A DNA stretch of 64,000 nt from an uncultured Candidatus Altimarinota bacterium (GCA_937924685.1 CALEVN010000001.1:16226-80225); one strand, 5' to 3'; shown: positions 17,595 to 29,556, counted from the stretch's first letter. Translations and numbers: made by a program. The notes: generated by a model not told the origin, from the letters alone.

Positions 17595-18671
17595 ATGTCA
17601 TACCACCACCTCAATACCCTGACAGTTTTTTCAGAAAAATTAGCTCATAATTTTTCAGTCCTCTCAAAACTCCATCACGACATAAAACCAGTTCCAGTGC
17701 TCAAGAGCAATGCCTATGGTCATGGAATAAAAATAATAGCACCCCTCCTTTTCGATTACGATGTACCATTTGTCTGTGTCGATTCTCTCTATGAGGCATA
17801 TGAGCTCAAGAAATGCTGATACAAAAAGGATATACTTATCATGGGCTATGTTGATCCAGAGGATATCCCACGTCGCAGGAATTTTATTTATGCTGTTTCT
17901 GATCTCACCTATGCTACGATGTTGATAAAAAAATATGCACGAGTGAGACTCCATCTCTTTCTCGACACTGGTATGCATAGAGAGGGGATGTGAGATTTGA
18001 ATAGTGCTTATGCAGAAGCTATACTGACAAAGATTGCTCCACGTATAGAAGGTGTCATGTCACATTTTTCCACTCCCGATAATCGCAGTGTCACAGAGGC
18101 TCAGCTGGACCAGTTTGAAGAACAGCTCGCAGTACTCCGAAAATACCGAATCTATCCACGATATACACATATAGCTGCTTCGGGAGGATTGATCTATGCT
18201 CATACATATAGAGCAGTTTCAGGTTCTCTTGCTCGTTGCGGTCTCGCTTTTTATTGATATGGACATCCTGAACTTCAACCAGCCCTTCGTCTGACGACTC
18301 ATCTCATTCAGATAAAAAATATCAAAAAGGGGGATGCAGTTGGGTATGATGGGATTTTTATTGCTGAGAGAGGTATGAAGATAGGCGTATTGCCAATCGG
18401 TTATCATGATGGAATGGATCGACGATTATCTGGCGTTGGCGTTGTGACGATAGGGGACAATATATGCTCTATTATTGGTCGAGTTTCGATGAATCTGACG
18501 ACGATTGATATCTCCGAGGTAGACGTACAAGTTGGAGATGAAGTTATAATCATCAATGAAGATACTGAATCACCAGTGAGTCTTATTCGTCAGTCGGAAC
18601 GAGCCGGCATGATACCCTACGATATGCTCGTACATTTCAATAAGGAGATGTATAGAACATCTTTAAAATAA
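17595..18671 (+). CDS. alr: alanine racemase
   Basis: PLP enzyme converting L- to D-alanine for peptidoglycan. The PLP-lysine motif VPVLKSNAYGHG is at residues 35-46, the catalytic Tyr region is GVLPIGYHDGMDRR, and the C-terminal domain has GRVSMNLTTIDIS, the usual GR(V/I)(C/S)M(D/N) block. Three TGA codons (17817-17819, 17989-17991, 18255-18257) are read as Gly. 358 residues, normal length. Its stop overlaps the converging SAHH-like gene by 9 bp. Its presence implies a peptidoglycan wall. Confidence 0.93.
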
Positions 18672-19877
18672 ACGTTGTTGTCCATCGGGATCTGCCTTTT
18701 GTTTCGTCATTATGGTATTGGTTGTGATTGATGGTCTTGTGTGCCAGAATTGTTCGTGAAGACGATAGATTTCTTCTATATCTGTAGCGTTTGGCTCATG
18801 AATAAGGCCTGTTTTTTTCGTATTCCCATCCATTATTAATAGATTTCGAACGCATGATAATACCCCAGCATGTATCAAATCCATACACGTATCAGGACAG
18901 CTCTCACCTATAAAATTTACATTTTTTCATTCTCGTACGACAAATACTTCTTTGTCTCCGAGTACATACCGTGTCATATTTTTATGTATTGGTGTTGTTG
19001 TTGATGCGTTTGTTCTTAAAAAATCCATGTCTATCTCGTTTTGTCGTGACCCTGCACTGACCAATATAATACCGTCTGGACACGCCTGAATAATTTCTGC
19101 TGTTATTCATCGACCACCGGTAGACGATATTATCATATCAACATCTGCCAACATATTTTCTGCATTTTCATGAGTTTGAAATCCTCGACGTGTTGCTTCA
19201 TGTCGACGAAAAGAGCTTTTATCATACACACTTGTTTGTATGCCACGACCACGGAGACTTGTCGTGACTGCTTTCCCAATCATACCGTATCATATCATCA
19301 TGACCTTCCCCGATGAAAGATCTCTGCCAAGCTCTTTTAATAATACTTCAAGAGAAGTTGTGACTGCTTGTCAGACGTGATTTGCCTCTTCCTCTTTTAT
19401 TTTACTTCGTGCTATGGAATAGACCGGTACTCCAATGCTGTCTATGGCTTTTTCATACCTATCATGTCCAAATGTTGTTACTTCCACCGTTCCAATAACT
19501 CTATTTTGTCAATGGGAGAGTGGGCGAGCAAAACATCATCATACCTCCAAAATTAATGGATTTTTTTTTGATCCACGCGATGCTTCTTCAATAATTCTTT
19601 CGAGATATCCATGTCTTTCTATAGCTCAATAGTCCTTTTCTGAGTGTACTTTGACTCCATCTTGGAGCATGGCTTCAACTCTTTTTGGTTTTGAAGAATA
19701 TGGTTTTGCAATAAAGTGAATATCTTTTGCGCCTGCTCAGTGTTTTAAATGGTGAAGAAAACGAACTGTATCTGATACGGCATGTTGAAGCACTATTACA
19801 GGGTACTCACTCAAGTCTAGCCTACTGGCGAGTTCTTTTGTTACGGGGAGATTTTCGGTTCATATTCTGAAGCTCAT
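18663..19877 (-). CDS. S-adenosylhomocysteine hydrolase-like NAD-binding protein (404 aa)
   Basis: The C-terminal half has a Rossmann fold of the AdoHcyase type: KVMMIGYGMIGKAVTTSLRGRG, then ADVDMIISSTGGRGITAEIIQ and GIILVSAGSRQNEID. The N-terminal half contains LQHAVSDTVRFLHHL and AKPYSSKPKRVEAML. It lacks the exact active-site sequences of true SahH (no clear HIxxKTxxL or GYGDVGKG), so it may act on another substrate. About nine TGA codons are read as Gly. It could recycle SAM-derived product made downstream of MetK, but that is only inferred. Confidence 0.7.
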
Positions 19878-19881
19878 AAGT

Positions 19882-19909
19882 TTGAAAAAAGAATATATAA
19901 AACTACAAT
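19882..19909 (+). promoter_or_regulatory. promoter for leaderless NUDIX mRNA
   Basis: -35 TTGAAA (19882-19887), 16-bp spacer, -10 TACAAT (19904-19909), then exactly six bases to the ATG at 19916. Confidence 0.7.
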
Positions 19910-19915
19910 GCTCTT

Positions 19916-20317
19916 ATGCAAGAAAAGAAAATAGTGTGTGCGCTCCTGGTGAATGACTCCAACCATATTCTTTTACAAGATAGAAAAGGTATATCTAAAT
20001 ATGGGGAAGAATGGTCGTTTTTTGGTGGCGGCATAGAAGATGGAGAATCACCGGAAGATGCGCTTATACGTGAATTACAAGAGGAACTTAATTGGAAACC
20101 AGCAAAATATAGTTTTATTGGCGAAACAAAACATACAATAACTGATAGGAGTTTGTTGTATCATCGGTATATATACCTTGTCAGATGAATAGAATGAAAA
20201 GTGTGGATTGATCATGAATGATCATGAGCACATTTTTTTCCTATTAGTGAGATAAAAAAACTAAAATTTAATACATCCATAGAGGGCGAATTATCATTAT
20301 TATATGATAATATATAA
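19916..20317 (+). CDS. NUDIX hydrolase (133 aa)
   Basis: MutT-like pyrophosphohydrolase. The NUDIX box is GGGIEDGESPEDALIRELQEELNW at about residues 38-61, with all key Glu residues. It is preceded by HILLQDRKG, typical of nucleotide-pool cleaning enzymes. TGA codons from 20186 on are read as Gly, adding ~40 residues with an HFFPISEIKKL end (the common W/F-F-P-x-x-E-(I/L) block). The substrate is not determinable. mRNA is predicted leaderless. Confidence 0.88.
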
Positions 20318-20358
20318 TTTGTCAATAAAGAGAGAAAGGAGAATATAGAAAAATAAAT

Positions 20359-20386
20359 TTGACAATTTTATCGTCGAACCTATACT
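20359..20386 (+). promoter_or_regulatory. strong promoter of rpoBC
   Basis: -35 TTGACA (20359-20364), 16-bp spacer, -10 TATACT (20381-20386); same hexamers and spacing as the uL3 operon promoter. The leader is about 113 nt. Because the Lys-rich start of rpoB lies downstream of it, the extension is inside the transcript. Confidence 0.85.
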
Positions 20387-20413
20387 CCCCGCATATCACA
20401 TTTTCTCCCGACT

Positions 20414-20476
20414 TTTCGTGCACGAACCTCTTAGATAACTTGTCCGTGTTAATCGCATAGATACTATGCGCTTTTT
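20414..20476 (+). promoter_or_regulatory. rpoB leader: palindrome and terminator-like hairpin
   Basis: The leader contains a perfect 12-bp palindrome TTCGTGCACGAA (20414-20425) and, at 20454-20470, a 7-bp hairpin CGCATAG/CTATGCG with a 3-nt loop followed by CTTTTTC. The second looks like a weak intrinsic terminator ~30 bases before the start codon, so transcription attenuation of rpoBC is possible. Confidence 0.5.
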
Positions 20477-20505
20477 CTGTGTCTTTTATCTCCTTTTTTT
20501 CTGTT

Positions 20506-23500
20506 ATGACTGCGAAAAAAACTACCAAGCCTGCTAAAAAAGCAGGTGCAAAAGTGTCTCCAAAGACATCAAAAGCAAAAGTGGTTTCCAAACCAACCAA
20601 AAAAATAGCATCGAAAAAGCCGATTAAAAAAGTATCTAAACCTCTTCCAAAAAAGAAAGTAGCAGAGAAAAAGGTATCGAAGCCAGCAAAAAAAGTTATT
20701 AAAAAATCAGTCAAACCTATGAAAAAAACAACAAAATCAAAACCAGCAAAACCAGCAAAACCAGCTCCAAAAGCAAAAAAAATCACAAAACCAGTGAAGG
20801 TAAAGAAGGAAAAATCAAAACCAGCTCCAAAAGCAAAAAAAATCTCTGAAAAGCCAGTAAAAAAAGTGAAAGCTGTCGTTGCTCCAAAAGAGAAAAAGGA
20901 AAAAAAGGCTAAGCCTGCTCGCAAAGAGATGGTTGTCAAAAATATCCTTCGACCAGAAGAAAATCGAGTTATCAAGTCTACTCGTGTTGAAAAGCCAACA
21001 CATGGTGCTCTCTATGTCCGATCTGGACGACACTTCTTCACAGAAGATCGTGCTATCGTCGATATGCCAGAGCTTATTGCTGCGCAGCTCAATTCTTATG
21101 AGTCGTTTCTCGAATACGGTCTTCGTGAGGCACTTGAGAGTGTTTTTCCAGTTTCTGATTTTTCAGAAGAACGTGTTGAAATTCACTTCAAAGGCATGGA
21201 ACTCGAAGAGCCTCGCTATACAGCAAAGGAATGTCGTCGTAAAAATCTCAATTATGAATCATTTCTCCGCGTGAAGCTTCAAATGCTTAACAAAGAAACT
21301 GGAGAAATCAAAGAAGATACAGTGTTTATGGGGGGTATTCCGCTCATGACAAGCCGTGGAACATTTATCATCAATGGTGTAGAGCGAGTTGTCGTTCACC
21401 AAATCATCAAAGCTGATGGTATATCGTTTGAGGCAGATGCAGGTGTCTACACAGCAAAAATCAAACCAAAAAAAGGTGCATGGCTCGAATTCTCTATCGA
21501 TAAACGAGGTGTTATCACTGTTCGTATCGACAAGAAGCGAAAAATGCCAGCATCGACACTCCTTCGAGCATTTGGTCTCGAGAGTGACGCAGCAATTATC
21601 AAGGCATTTAGTGATGACAAGGAAATCGTTTCACGATTCCTCCAGCCAAGTCTCGAAAAAGATAAAACAAAAAATCAGGTTGAAGCATGGCACGCACTTT
21701 ACAAGCTTATCCGTCCAGGCGATCTCGGTACTGATGAGCGAGTAGAAGACCTCTTCCGTACGACTTTTTATAATGCAAAACGATTTGATCTCGGTGAAGT
21801 AGCTCGTCTCAAAATGGCGCGAAAACTCGGTGTCAATGAACAATACGAAGGTGATGGACGATTTATCTCAACAGAGGATATCGTCGAGACACTTCGTTAT
21901 CTCATGAAGCTCCAGATGGATGATCCAACAGCGACTCCGGATGACATCGATCGTCTCGATAATCGTCGTATTCGTTCTGTCGGTGAGCTCGTTCAGGAAA
22001 AATTTATCGTCGGTCTCGCTCGTATGGAACGTATTGCGAAAGATCGTATGACAGTGCTCAATCTCGATGAATCAACAGCGCGAAGTTTTATCAATCACCG
22101 ACCTATCGAGGCTGTTGTAAAAGAATTTTTCTCAAGTTCTCAGCTCTCACAATTCATGGATCAGAGTAATCCTCTCTCAGAACTCGCGCATAAGCGTCGT
22201 ATTTCTGCTATGGGTCCAGGAGGTCTCACACGTGAACGTGCATCGTTCGAAGTTCGTGATGTCCACCCTACACAATACGGACGTATCTGTCCTATTGCGA
22301 CACCAGAAGGTCCAAATATCGGTCTCGTTCTTCATTTTGCTTCGTTTTCTCGTGTTGATCAATACGGTTTTATTCAGACTCCGTATCGAAAGATTTCACA
22401 CTTTGTACCAAATGATGGTAAATCAGCGGTGAATCGTATCACGCTCGAAGACGTTCTCGACACAAAAGGCAAAGTGATTGTTCCAGAAAAAACACTCATG
22501 AAAAAAGAACATGCTGAGCTCCTCCAGAAAAATTTCAAAGACAAAGAAGTACTCGTTCGGGGTTATCTGACTGATGATTATGAATATGTTGATGCATACG
22601 TAGAGAGAAATTTCACTATCGCTGAAGCCAATTCTCCTATCGATGAATTTGGCAACTTTGCTGAGACTCGTCTTGGTGCTCGTCAAAATAGTGAAGCGAC
22701 TATCGTCTATGTCCGTGATATCACTCACATCGATGTCTCTCCAAAACAAATCGTATCCGAAACGACATCTCTTATTCCATTCTTGGAACATGATGATGCG
22801 ACTCGTGCAGAAATGGGATCGAACATGATGCGTCAAGCTGTTCCACTCGTAAAATCTACTGCACCAATTGTTGGTACTGGTAATGAAAAAGTATTCGGCG
22901 AAAAGAGTGGATACTGTGTCCAAGCAGAACATGCAGGAAAAGTCCTCGGTGTCGATGCGAAACACGTAACTGTTATGTATGAAACAGGTGAAAAGAAAAC
23001 CTACGAACTCCTCACATTTGAGCGATCAAATCACGATCTTCAGATCCATCAGTATCCTCGTGTTTCTCATGGTCAAGAATTCCAAGCAGGTGATATCCTC
23101 GTCGATGGTCACTCTATGGAAAATGGTGAACTCGCTCTCGGCCACAATCTCCGTGTAGCCTACATGCCATGGAATGGTTATAACTTTGAAGATGCGGTTA
23201 TCCTCAATGCCAACCTTGTTGAAAATGACATGTTCACGAGTGTTTCTATTAATGAATATGTACTCGATGTTCGTGAAACAAAACTCTGACCAGAAAGCAC
23301 AACGAACGATATTCCCAATGTCTCATCTGCGAAGCTTCGAGATCTTGATGAGAATGGTATCATCCGTATTGGTGCGTTTGTTCGTGGAGGTGATATCCTC
23401 GTCGGAAAAATCACTCCAAAAGGCGAACAAGAACTCTCTCCAGAAGAACGTCTCCTCCGTGCTATCTTCGGTGATAAATCAAAAGACGTCAAAGATTCTT

Positions 23501-24411
23501 CTCTCTACATCCCATCAGGATCAGGCGGAAAGGTTATCGATGTTCAGATTCTCCGAAAAGAAGAAGGAGATAATCTTGCAACAGGTGTTTTCCAACAAGT
23601 AAAAGTCTACGTTGCACAAACTCGAAAAATCGAAGTCGGTGATAAGATGGCGGGTCGACACGGTAACAAGGGTATCGTTGCTCGTATCGTTCCACCAGAA
23701 GACATGCCTCATACAGCTGATGGTCAACCAGTTGATATCATATTGAATCCTCTTGGTGTCGTCTCTCGTATGAATATCGGACAAGTCCTCGAGGCTCACC
23801 TCGGTGAAGCGGCTCGACAACTCGGTATCAAAGTAGCTACTCCAGTACTCAATGGTATGACTATTGAAACAATTCATGATCTCATGAAACAAGCTGACAT
23901 GGACCTCACTGGTAAAGTTCAGCTCTACGATGGACAGACAGGGGAACCGTTCCAAGAACATACAATGCTCGGAACTGTCTACATGCTCAAACTTCACCAT
24001 CTCGTGGAAGATAAGATTCATGCTCGTGCTGTTGGTCCTTACTCTATGATCACACAACAACCACTCGGAGGTAAAGCTCAGAACGGAGGTCAGCGATTCG
24101 GAGAAATGGAATGTTGGGCTATTCAGGGTTATGGTGCTGCCAATATCCTCCAGGAAATTCTCACGATCAAATCAGATGATATCACAGGACGTACACAGGC
24201 ATACCGTGCTATCGTCAAAAATGAACATATCAAACGACCAAGTGTTCCAGAATCATTCCACGTGATGATCAAAGAGCTCCAAGCTCTCGGTCTCAAAATG
24301 GAACTTCTCGAACAAGGAGAAGTACAAGAACGAACTGATAGCTACGCTGAACGTATGGGAGAGGTAGAAGTCCTCTCAGAAATTGCAACGACTTCATCAG
24401 AAGCCGAATAA
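20506..24411 (+). CDS. rpoB: RNA polymerase beta subunit with Lys-rich N-terminal extension
   Basis: Catalytic core subunit of RNA polymerase. From about residue 150 on it is a normal Rpo[15 protein letters not shown], the rifampicin region with [22 protein letters not shown] and [38 protein letters not shown], then [17 protein letters not shown] and [18 protein letters not shown]. Residue 928 is TGA (23287-23289). The first 141 residues are low complexity with about 57 Lys plus Ala, Pro, Val and Thr, like histone H1 tails; they contain a nearly exact DNA repeat 60 bp apart. Total 1301 residues. Start at 20506 follows the promoter; an internal ATG at 20929 would give a conventional N-terminus. 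Confidence 0.97.
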
Positions 24412-24441
24412 TTCTCCTCTTCATATCTTAATCTTTGTTTT

Positions 24442-27400
24442 ATGACACACGACGACTCTCTCATCAACGATGAAGCTCAAGACACTGAGCTTGATACAGA
24501 TATGACTCCAGAAGGGGATGATCTTCTCCTGGATGATGCTGAATCAAAAATAGATACAGAAGAACCAGATTTCTTTGCTGAAGAAAAAGCAAATTTTCTC
24601 GGTGATGACAATATGAATCCGTATCTCACGGACGAAATGACAGATTTTCTCAATGATCGTATCACTGATTACTCTGCTATTTCAAAAAATGCCGGTAAAC
24701 AAAATATCACCGCTGGTAAAAATCTCAACAAAGTTCGAGGTCTTTCTGTGAGCATCGCAAAAAAAGATGATATCCTTGCTCAATCACACGGTGAAATTCT
24801 CATCTCAGAAACTATCAACTATCGTACTCAGCGTCCTGAACGTGGTGGTCTTTTCTGTGAGCAGATTTTCGGTCCACGAAAGAACTATGAATGTGCGTGT
24901 GGTAAATACAAGCGTATCCGCTACAAGGGTATTATTTGTGAACGTTGTGGTGTAGAAGTGACTACTTCTCAAGTACGTCGTCAGCGTATGGCTCATATCG
25001 AGCTCGCTTCCCCAGTCGCTCATATCTGGTTCCTCAAATCTGTCCCATCTCGTGTCGGTCTCATGCTCGACATCCCTGTGAAAAAACTTGATCAGGTTGT
25101 TTACTTTGCTGCCTATCTCATCATCGATGTCCACGAAGATTACCGTAAGGATGCTCTTGCATCACTCGAAGACAGATTCAAGCAAACACGTGCTGAAATG
25201 CAAAAAGAATTTACTGGCATGCTCAATGAAGCAAAAATAGCACATGAAGCAGGCGAGATGAAACAAAAAGCATTCAACGAAATGGAACGTGATTGCACAG
25301 AGAAGCTTGATGAACTCGATGCAGAATACCGTGATATGAAGGATAAGCTCAATGCTCTTACTTCAGGAACAGTGATTTCAGAGCTTGACTACCGTCTTCT
25401 CATGGAGCGTTTCCCTCAGGTTTTTGTTGGAGGTACTGGTGCAGAAGCTATTCGTCAACTCCTCGATCGTATTGATCTTCAGGCACTTATTCAGAATATC
25501 CAAAAAGATGTAAAGACGACAGCGAAATCAAAAGAAAAGAAACTCCTTCAAAAGCTTCGTCTTGCAATCGATCTCTTTTCAAGCAACCAGCATCCTCGTG
25601 ATTTCATTATGGAAGCTCTTCAGATTCTTCCTCCTGATCTCCGCCCGATGATCCAGCTCGATGGTGGTCGTATGGCATCTTCCGATCTCAATGATCTCTA
25701 CCGTCGTGTTATAAACCGAAATAACCGTCTCAAAAAACTCATCCAACTTGGTGCTCCAGAGGTCATTCTCAAAAATGAAAAACGTATGCTCCAGGAATCA
25801 GTCGATGCGCTCATCTCTGGTTCTGTTCGTAGCTCTCGTTCTGGATATGCGATGGCAAATAAGCGTAAGCTCAAATCACTCACTGATATTCTCAAAGGTA
25901 AACAAGGTCGTTTCCGTCAGAATCTCCTCGGTAAACGTGTCGACTATTCTGGTCGTTCTGTTATCGTGGTTGGACCTTCTCTTGAGATGGATCAATGTGG
26001 TCTTCCAAAGCCTATTGCACTGACACTTTTCCGACCATTTGTCATCGGTAAACTTATCGAACGTGAATACGCATTCAACGTCAAACACGCAGAAAAAATC
26101 ATCGAAGAAAATACAAAAGAAGTGTGGGATGCTCTCGAAGAAGTGATCGAAGGAAAGTATGTCCTTCTCAATCGTGCTCCTACGCTCCACCGTCTCGGTA
26201 TCCAGGCTTTCCGTCCGACTCTTGTAGAAGGTAAGGCTATTCATCTTCACCCACTCACTTGTGTGGCGTTCAATGCCGACTTCGACGGAGATCAAATGGC
26301 TGTCCATCTTCCACTCACACCAGAGGCACAAAAAGAAGCACGTGAGCTCATGGCGACATCAGCAAACATGCTCAATCCTTCAAATGGCGAACCAATCGTC
26401 TCTCCAACTCAGGATATGATTCTCGGTTGTTACTTCCTCACAAAAGAGGATGAAAAATCATTCAAAGGACATGTCTTTGGTTCATATGATGATGCATCTA
26501 TCGCATTCATGAACGGTGAGATAAAACTTCATACACAGATTCGTGTTCGAGGATGGGTTCCTCTCACACAGGATGGACCATTTACAACATACGGACGTAT
26601 GCGTTTCCATGCGGCACTTCCAAAAGGATACTCGTTCCAGAATGTTACCATGAACAAAAAACAACTTTCGAAGCTTCTCTCAAATATATTTGAAACACAC
26701 GGAACAGCAGCAACAGCAGTCGTAGCGAATGAAATCAAAAATCTCGGTTTCAAATACGCAACGATGTCAGGCCTTTCTATCTCAGAGAGTGACATGCTCA
26801 CACCAGGAAACAAGAGTGAAATTCTCGAACAAGCAACAGAGAAAGTACGAACTATTCAATCAGCAGCGTACGAAGGTCTCCTCACAGACGATGAGCGTTA
26901 TGAACAGTCTATCCGTATCTGGAGTCAAGCAAAAAATACGATTGAATCAGAAATGAAAAAAGTATTCCCAAAACAGAATCATATCTATCATTTCATCGAT
27001 TCTGGTGCCCGAGGTTCTTGGGGAAACGTCACACAGCTTTGTGGTATGAAGGGTCTCGTAGCATCTCCATCTGGTAAGACAATTGAACTCCCAATCAAAT
27101 CAAACTTCAAAGAAGGTCTCACTGCTCTCGAATACTTCATCGCGACACACGGAGGTCGTAAAGGTAAAGCAGATACAGCGCTCAAGACAGCTCAATCTGG
27201 TTACATGACTCGTCGTCTCGTTGATGCGGCTCAAAATATCCTCGTTCGTGAGAATGATTGTGGTACGCTTCACTTCGAAGAAGTACAGCGAGCAAATCGT
27301 GGTGTCGTCTTTGAAGAATCATTCGAAGAACGTCTCTACGGAAAAGTCCTCGCAAAAGATCTCTCAGACAAATCTGGAAAAGTCTCTGCGAAGAAAGGTG

Positions 27401-28620
27401 ACATTATCGATCAGAATCTACTCAAGGCTATCGTCGCATCAGATATTCAGTCTATACCAGTCCGTAGCATCCTCAATTGTGAAACACACGAAGGTATCTG
27501 CCAACACTGTTATGGGATGGATCTCGCACGAAACCATCTCGTTGATATTGGTACACCTATTGGTATCGTCGCTGCACAGTCAATCGGTGAGCCTGGTACT
27601 CAGCTTACGATGCGTACATTCCACTCAGGATGAGTCGCAAAAGAAGGAGGAGATATCACAACTGGTCTTACTCGTGTCGAAGAACTTTTCGAAGCTCGTA
27701 CACCAAAATACCAAGCAAAAATCAGCTATATTGATGGTGAGGTAGTTAAAATCGAACATACAAAAACATCTGCTACTATCTATGTTCGTGCTCACAAACC
27801 TGAAACTCGTGAATACTACATTCCACATGACTATGAGCAGGAAGTGAAGACAGGTGATACAATCAAAGCAAAACAAGCTCTCGCACGCAATGCTGAAACA
27901 AAACAAAAAATCCTCGCAACAACAGGAGGCTATGTCTCAAAAATAGAAAATGGTATTATCTACGTCTCTGACACAGAAGCACAAACGCTTGAATATGTGA
28001 CACCATTTGGTCGAAAACTCACTGTTACTCAGGGGGCTCAGGTTTCAAAAGGTGACAAACTCTGTGAAGGAAATATCGATGCAGAAGAGCTCATGACCGT
28101 CGCAACTCCAGCGAAAGCACAACAGTACATCGTCGATGCGGTCAAAGAAATCTATGCGTCTCAAGGTCAGACAGTCAATGCAAAACATATCAGCTGTATC
28201 GTTCGACAGATGTTCTCAAAAGTGACGATTATCGAACCAGGAGAATCAGAATTCTTCCAAGGTGATACGATCGATATTGGTATCTTCAATGATACAAACA
28301 AGAAGCTCGTTGCTGCTGGTAAAAAACAAGCTATCGGTCAGCGTCTCGTTCTCGGTATTGCAAAAGTATCACTTCACTCAGATTCATGGCTCTCTGCGGC
28401 TTCATTCCAGGAGACAGTCAAAGTCCTCGTGGATGCTGCGAGCAAGCGTCGTATCGATCATCTCGAAGATATCAAATCAAATGTTATCATCGGTCGTCGT
28501 ATTCCGACACTTCAGTACTTCAAAAACAATCTCGAACCAGATGAAGAGTATTATGAGGGAAATGTCACAGACGTGACAGAGGTTCACTCAGCACATGCTC
28601 TTGTCCCTGATGTTGAATAG
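24442..28620 (+). CDS. rpoC: RNA polymerase beta' subunit with acidic N-terminal extension
   Basis: Catalytic subunit carrying the active-site Mg-binding loop [12 protein letters not shown]. The N-terminal zinc site is [20 protein letters not shown]; the C-terminal one is [11 protein letters not shown]. The trigger-loop segment [33 protein letters not shown] is interrupted by TGA (27631-27633) at the conserved second Gly. The first ~80 residues are an acidic extension (about 27 Asp/Glu, very few Lys/Arg) before the usual start near [15 protein letters not shown]. 1392 residues. It follows rpoB after 30 bp and is closed by a strong terminator. Confidence 0.97.
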
Positions 28621-28630
28621 TATTTCAATA

Positions 28631-28660
28631 AAATCCCCACCGACTGGTGGGGATTTTCTT
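28631..28660 (+). terminator. intrinsic terminator of rpoBC
   Basis: 11-bp stem AAATCCCCACC / GGTGGGGATTT with loop GACT, followed by TTCTT. It lies 10 bases after the rpoC stop and just before the converging DUF1761 gene end. Confidence 0.9.
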
Positions 28661-28679
28661 ATGTGAATTTATCTGAGAA

Positions 28680-29120
28680 CTAAAACATCGCTCCAATGAC
28701 AAAACCCATAGCACTGAGTGCGACAACGGAATATCATGCAGTAATAAAAAAAAGTTTCGAAGGACGCATCTCGTAGAGGTAGTGAATACCTATAAAGAGA
28801 GCGACAACCATACCAAAATTGTACCCAAGAAGGAGTCATTTGCCCGCACTATGCCATCCGAGATGTTCGAGGAAAGCAGTCATATCAGCTGCGATGATAA
28901 AGAGTATAGGAAACTGCCATATCAGAGCTGTTTTTGCTCTCTGTTTGAGTGCCACGTCTTCGAGTGTGAGATGTGCGAGATTTCTCCAAGCGTTACCAAA
29001 TACGCTCGAGTGATACCAGACGACGCCAATCGCCAGAGCGACACCGACAGCGAGAATATCCGCGATCCAATAAATGTCAGAAAAGAGAGGCACGAGCCAC
29101 CGAAAATCGAGTGTAATCAT
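28680..29120 (-). CDS. DUF1761 membrane protein, copy 1 (146 aa)
   Basis: Four hydrophobic segments and the family pattern IGVVWYHSSVFGNAWRNLAHLT (the DUF1761 G-x2-WY-x3-FG-x2-W block). One TGA near 28838 is read as Gly, giving GYNFGMVVALFIGIHYLYE and a final membrane helix to TAG 28680-28682. The function of the family is unknown. It is a paralogue of the next gene, four bases apart, so the pair arose by tandem duplication. Start at the Met followed by ITLDFRW. Confidence 0.8.
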
Positions 29121-29124
29121 AGTT

Positions 29125-29556
29125 TTAGATAAGGATACCAACGAGCATACCAACGATGCTCATGGTCACTATGACATATCCAGCACTAATAGCATAGAGG
29201 CTCAATGGACGCTGAGCGTAGATATGCTGTACAGCGAGAAAGAGACAGACGATAAGTCCGAGATCATAGCCAATGAGAAATCCCTTGTCTGCAGTATGGT
29301 ATTCAAAATGCTTACAAAATGCCGAAATATTTGCCGTGATGAGAAAAGCGACAGGGATGTGGAGGAGTCGGAGATTGATGGATTTACCGTTGTTGTATTC
29401 TTCGTCAGTGAGTCCTATGAGCTTTCTCCAGAGAGGGCCAAATGCGAGTCCGCTATGCCAAAATGCACCAATAGCACACATAACAATGGTGCCAATAATA
29501 TCAGCTTTCCACGAAATATTTGTCACGATATGAGCTACGTCAGAGAGAAGTCCCAT
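29125..29556 (-). CDS. DUF1761 membrane protein, copy 2 (143 aa)
   Basis: Same architecture as its neighbour: IGTIVMCAIGAFWHSGLAFGPLWRKLIGLT matches the DUF1761 core, with HTADKGFLIGYDLGLIVCLF and a last helix. No TGA codons, unlike copy 1. First gene of the two-gene minus-strand unit. Role unknown; probably an integral membrane protein of about four helices. Confidence 0.8.
   Translation of the reverse strand: MGLLSDVAHIVTNISWKADIIGTIVMCAIGAFWHSGLAFGPLWRKLIGLTDEEYNNGKSINLRLLHIPVAFLITANISAFCKHFEYHTADKGFLIGYDLGLIVCLFLAVQHIYAQRPLSLYAISAGYVIVTMSIVGMLVGILI

Noticed and set aside
20479..20505. Upstream ATG giving rpoB nine extra residues
   Set aside because: It overlaps the T-rich run of the leader hairpin, and the ATG at 20506 has the start context usual in this genome.
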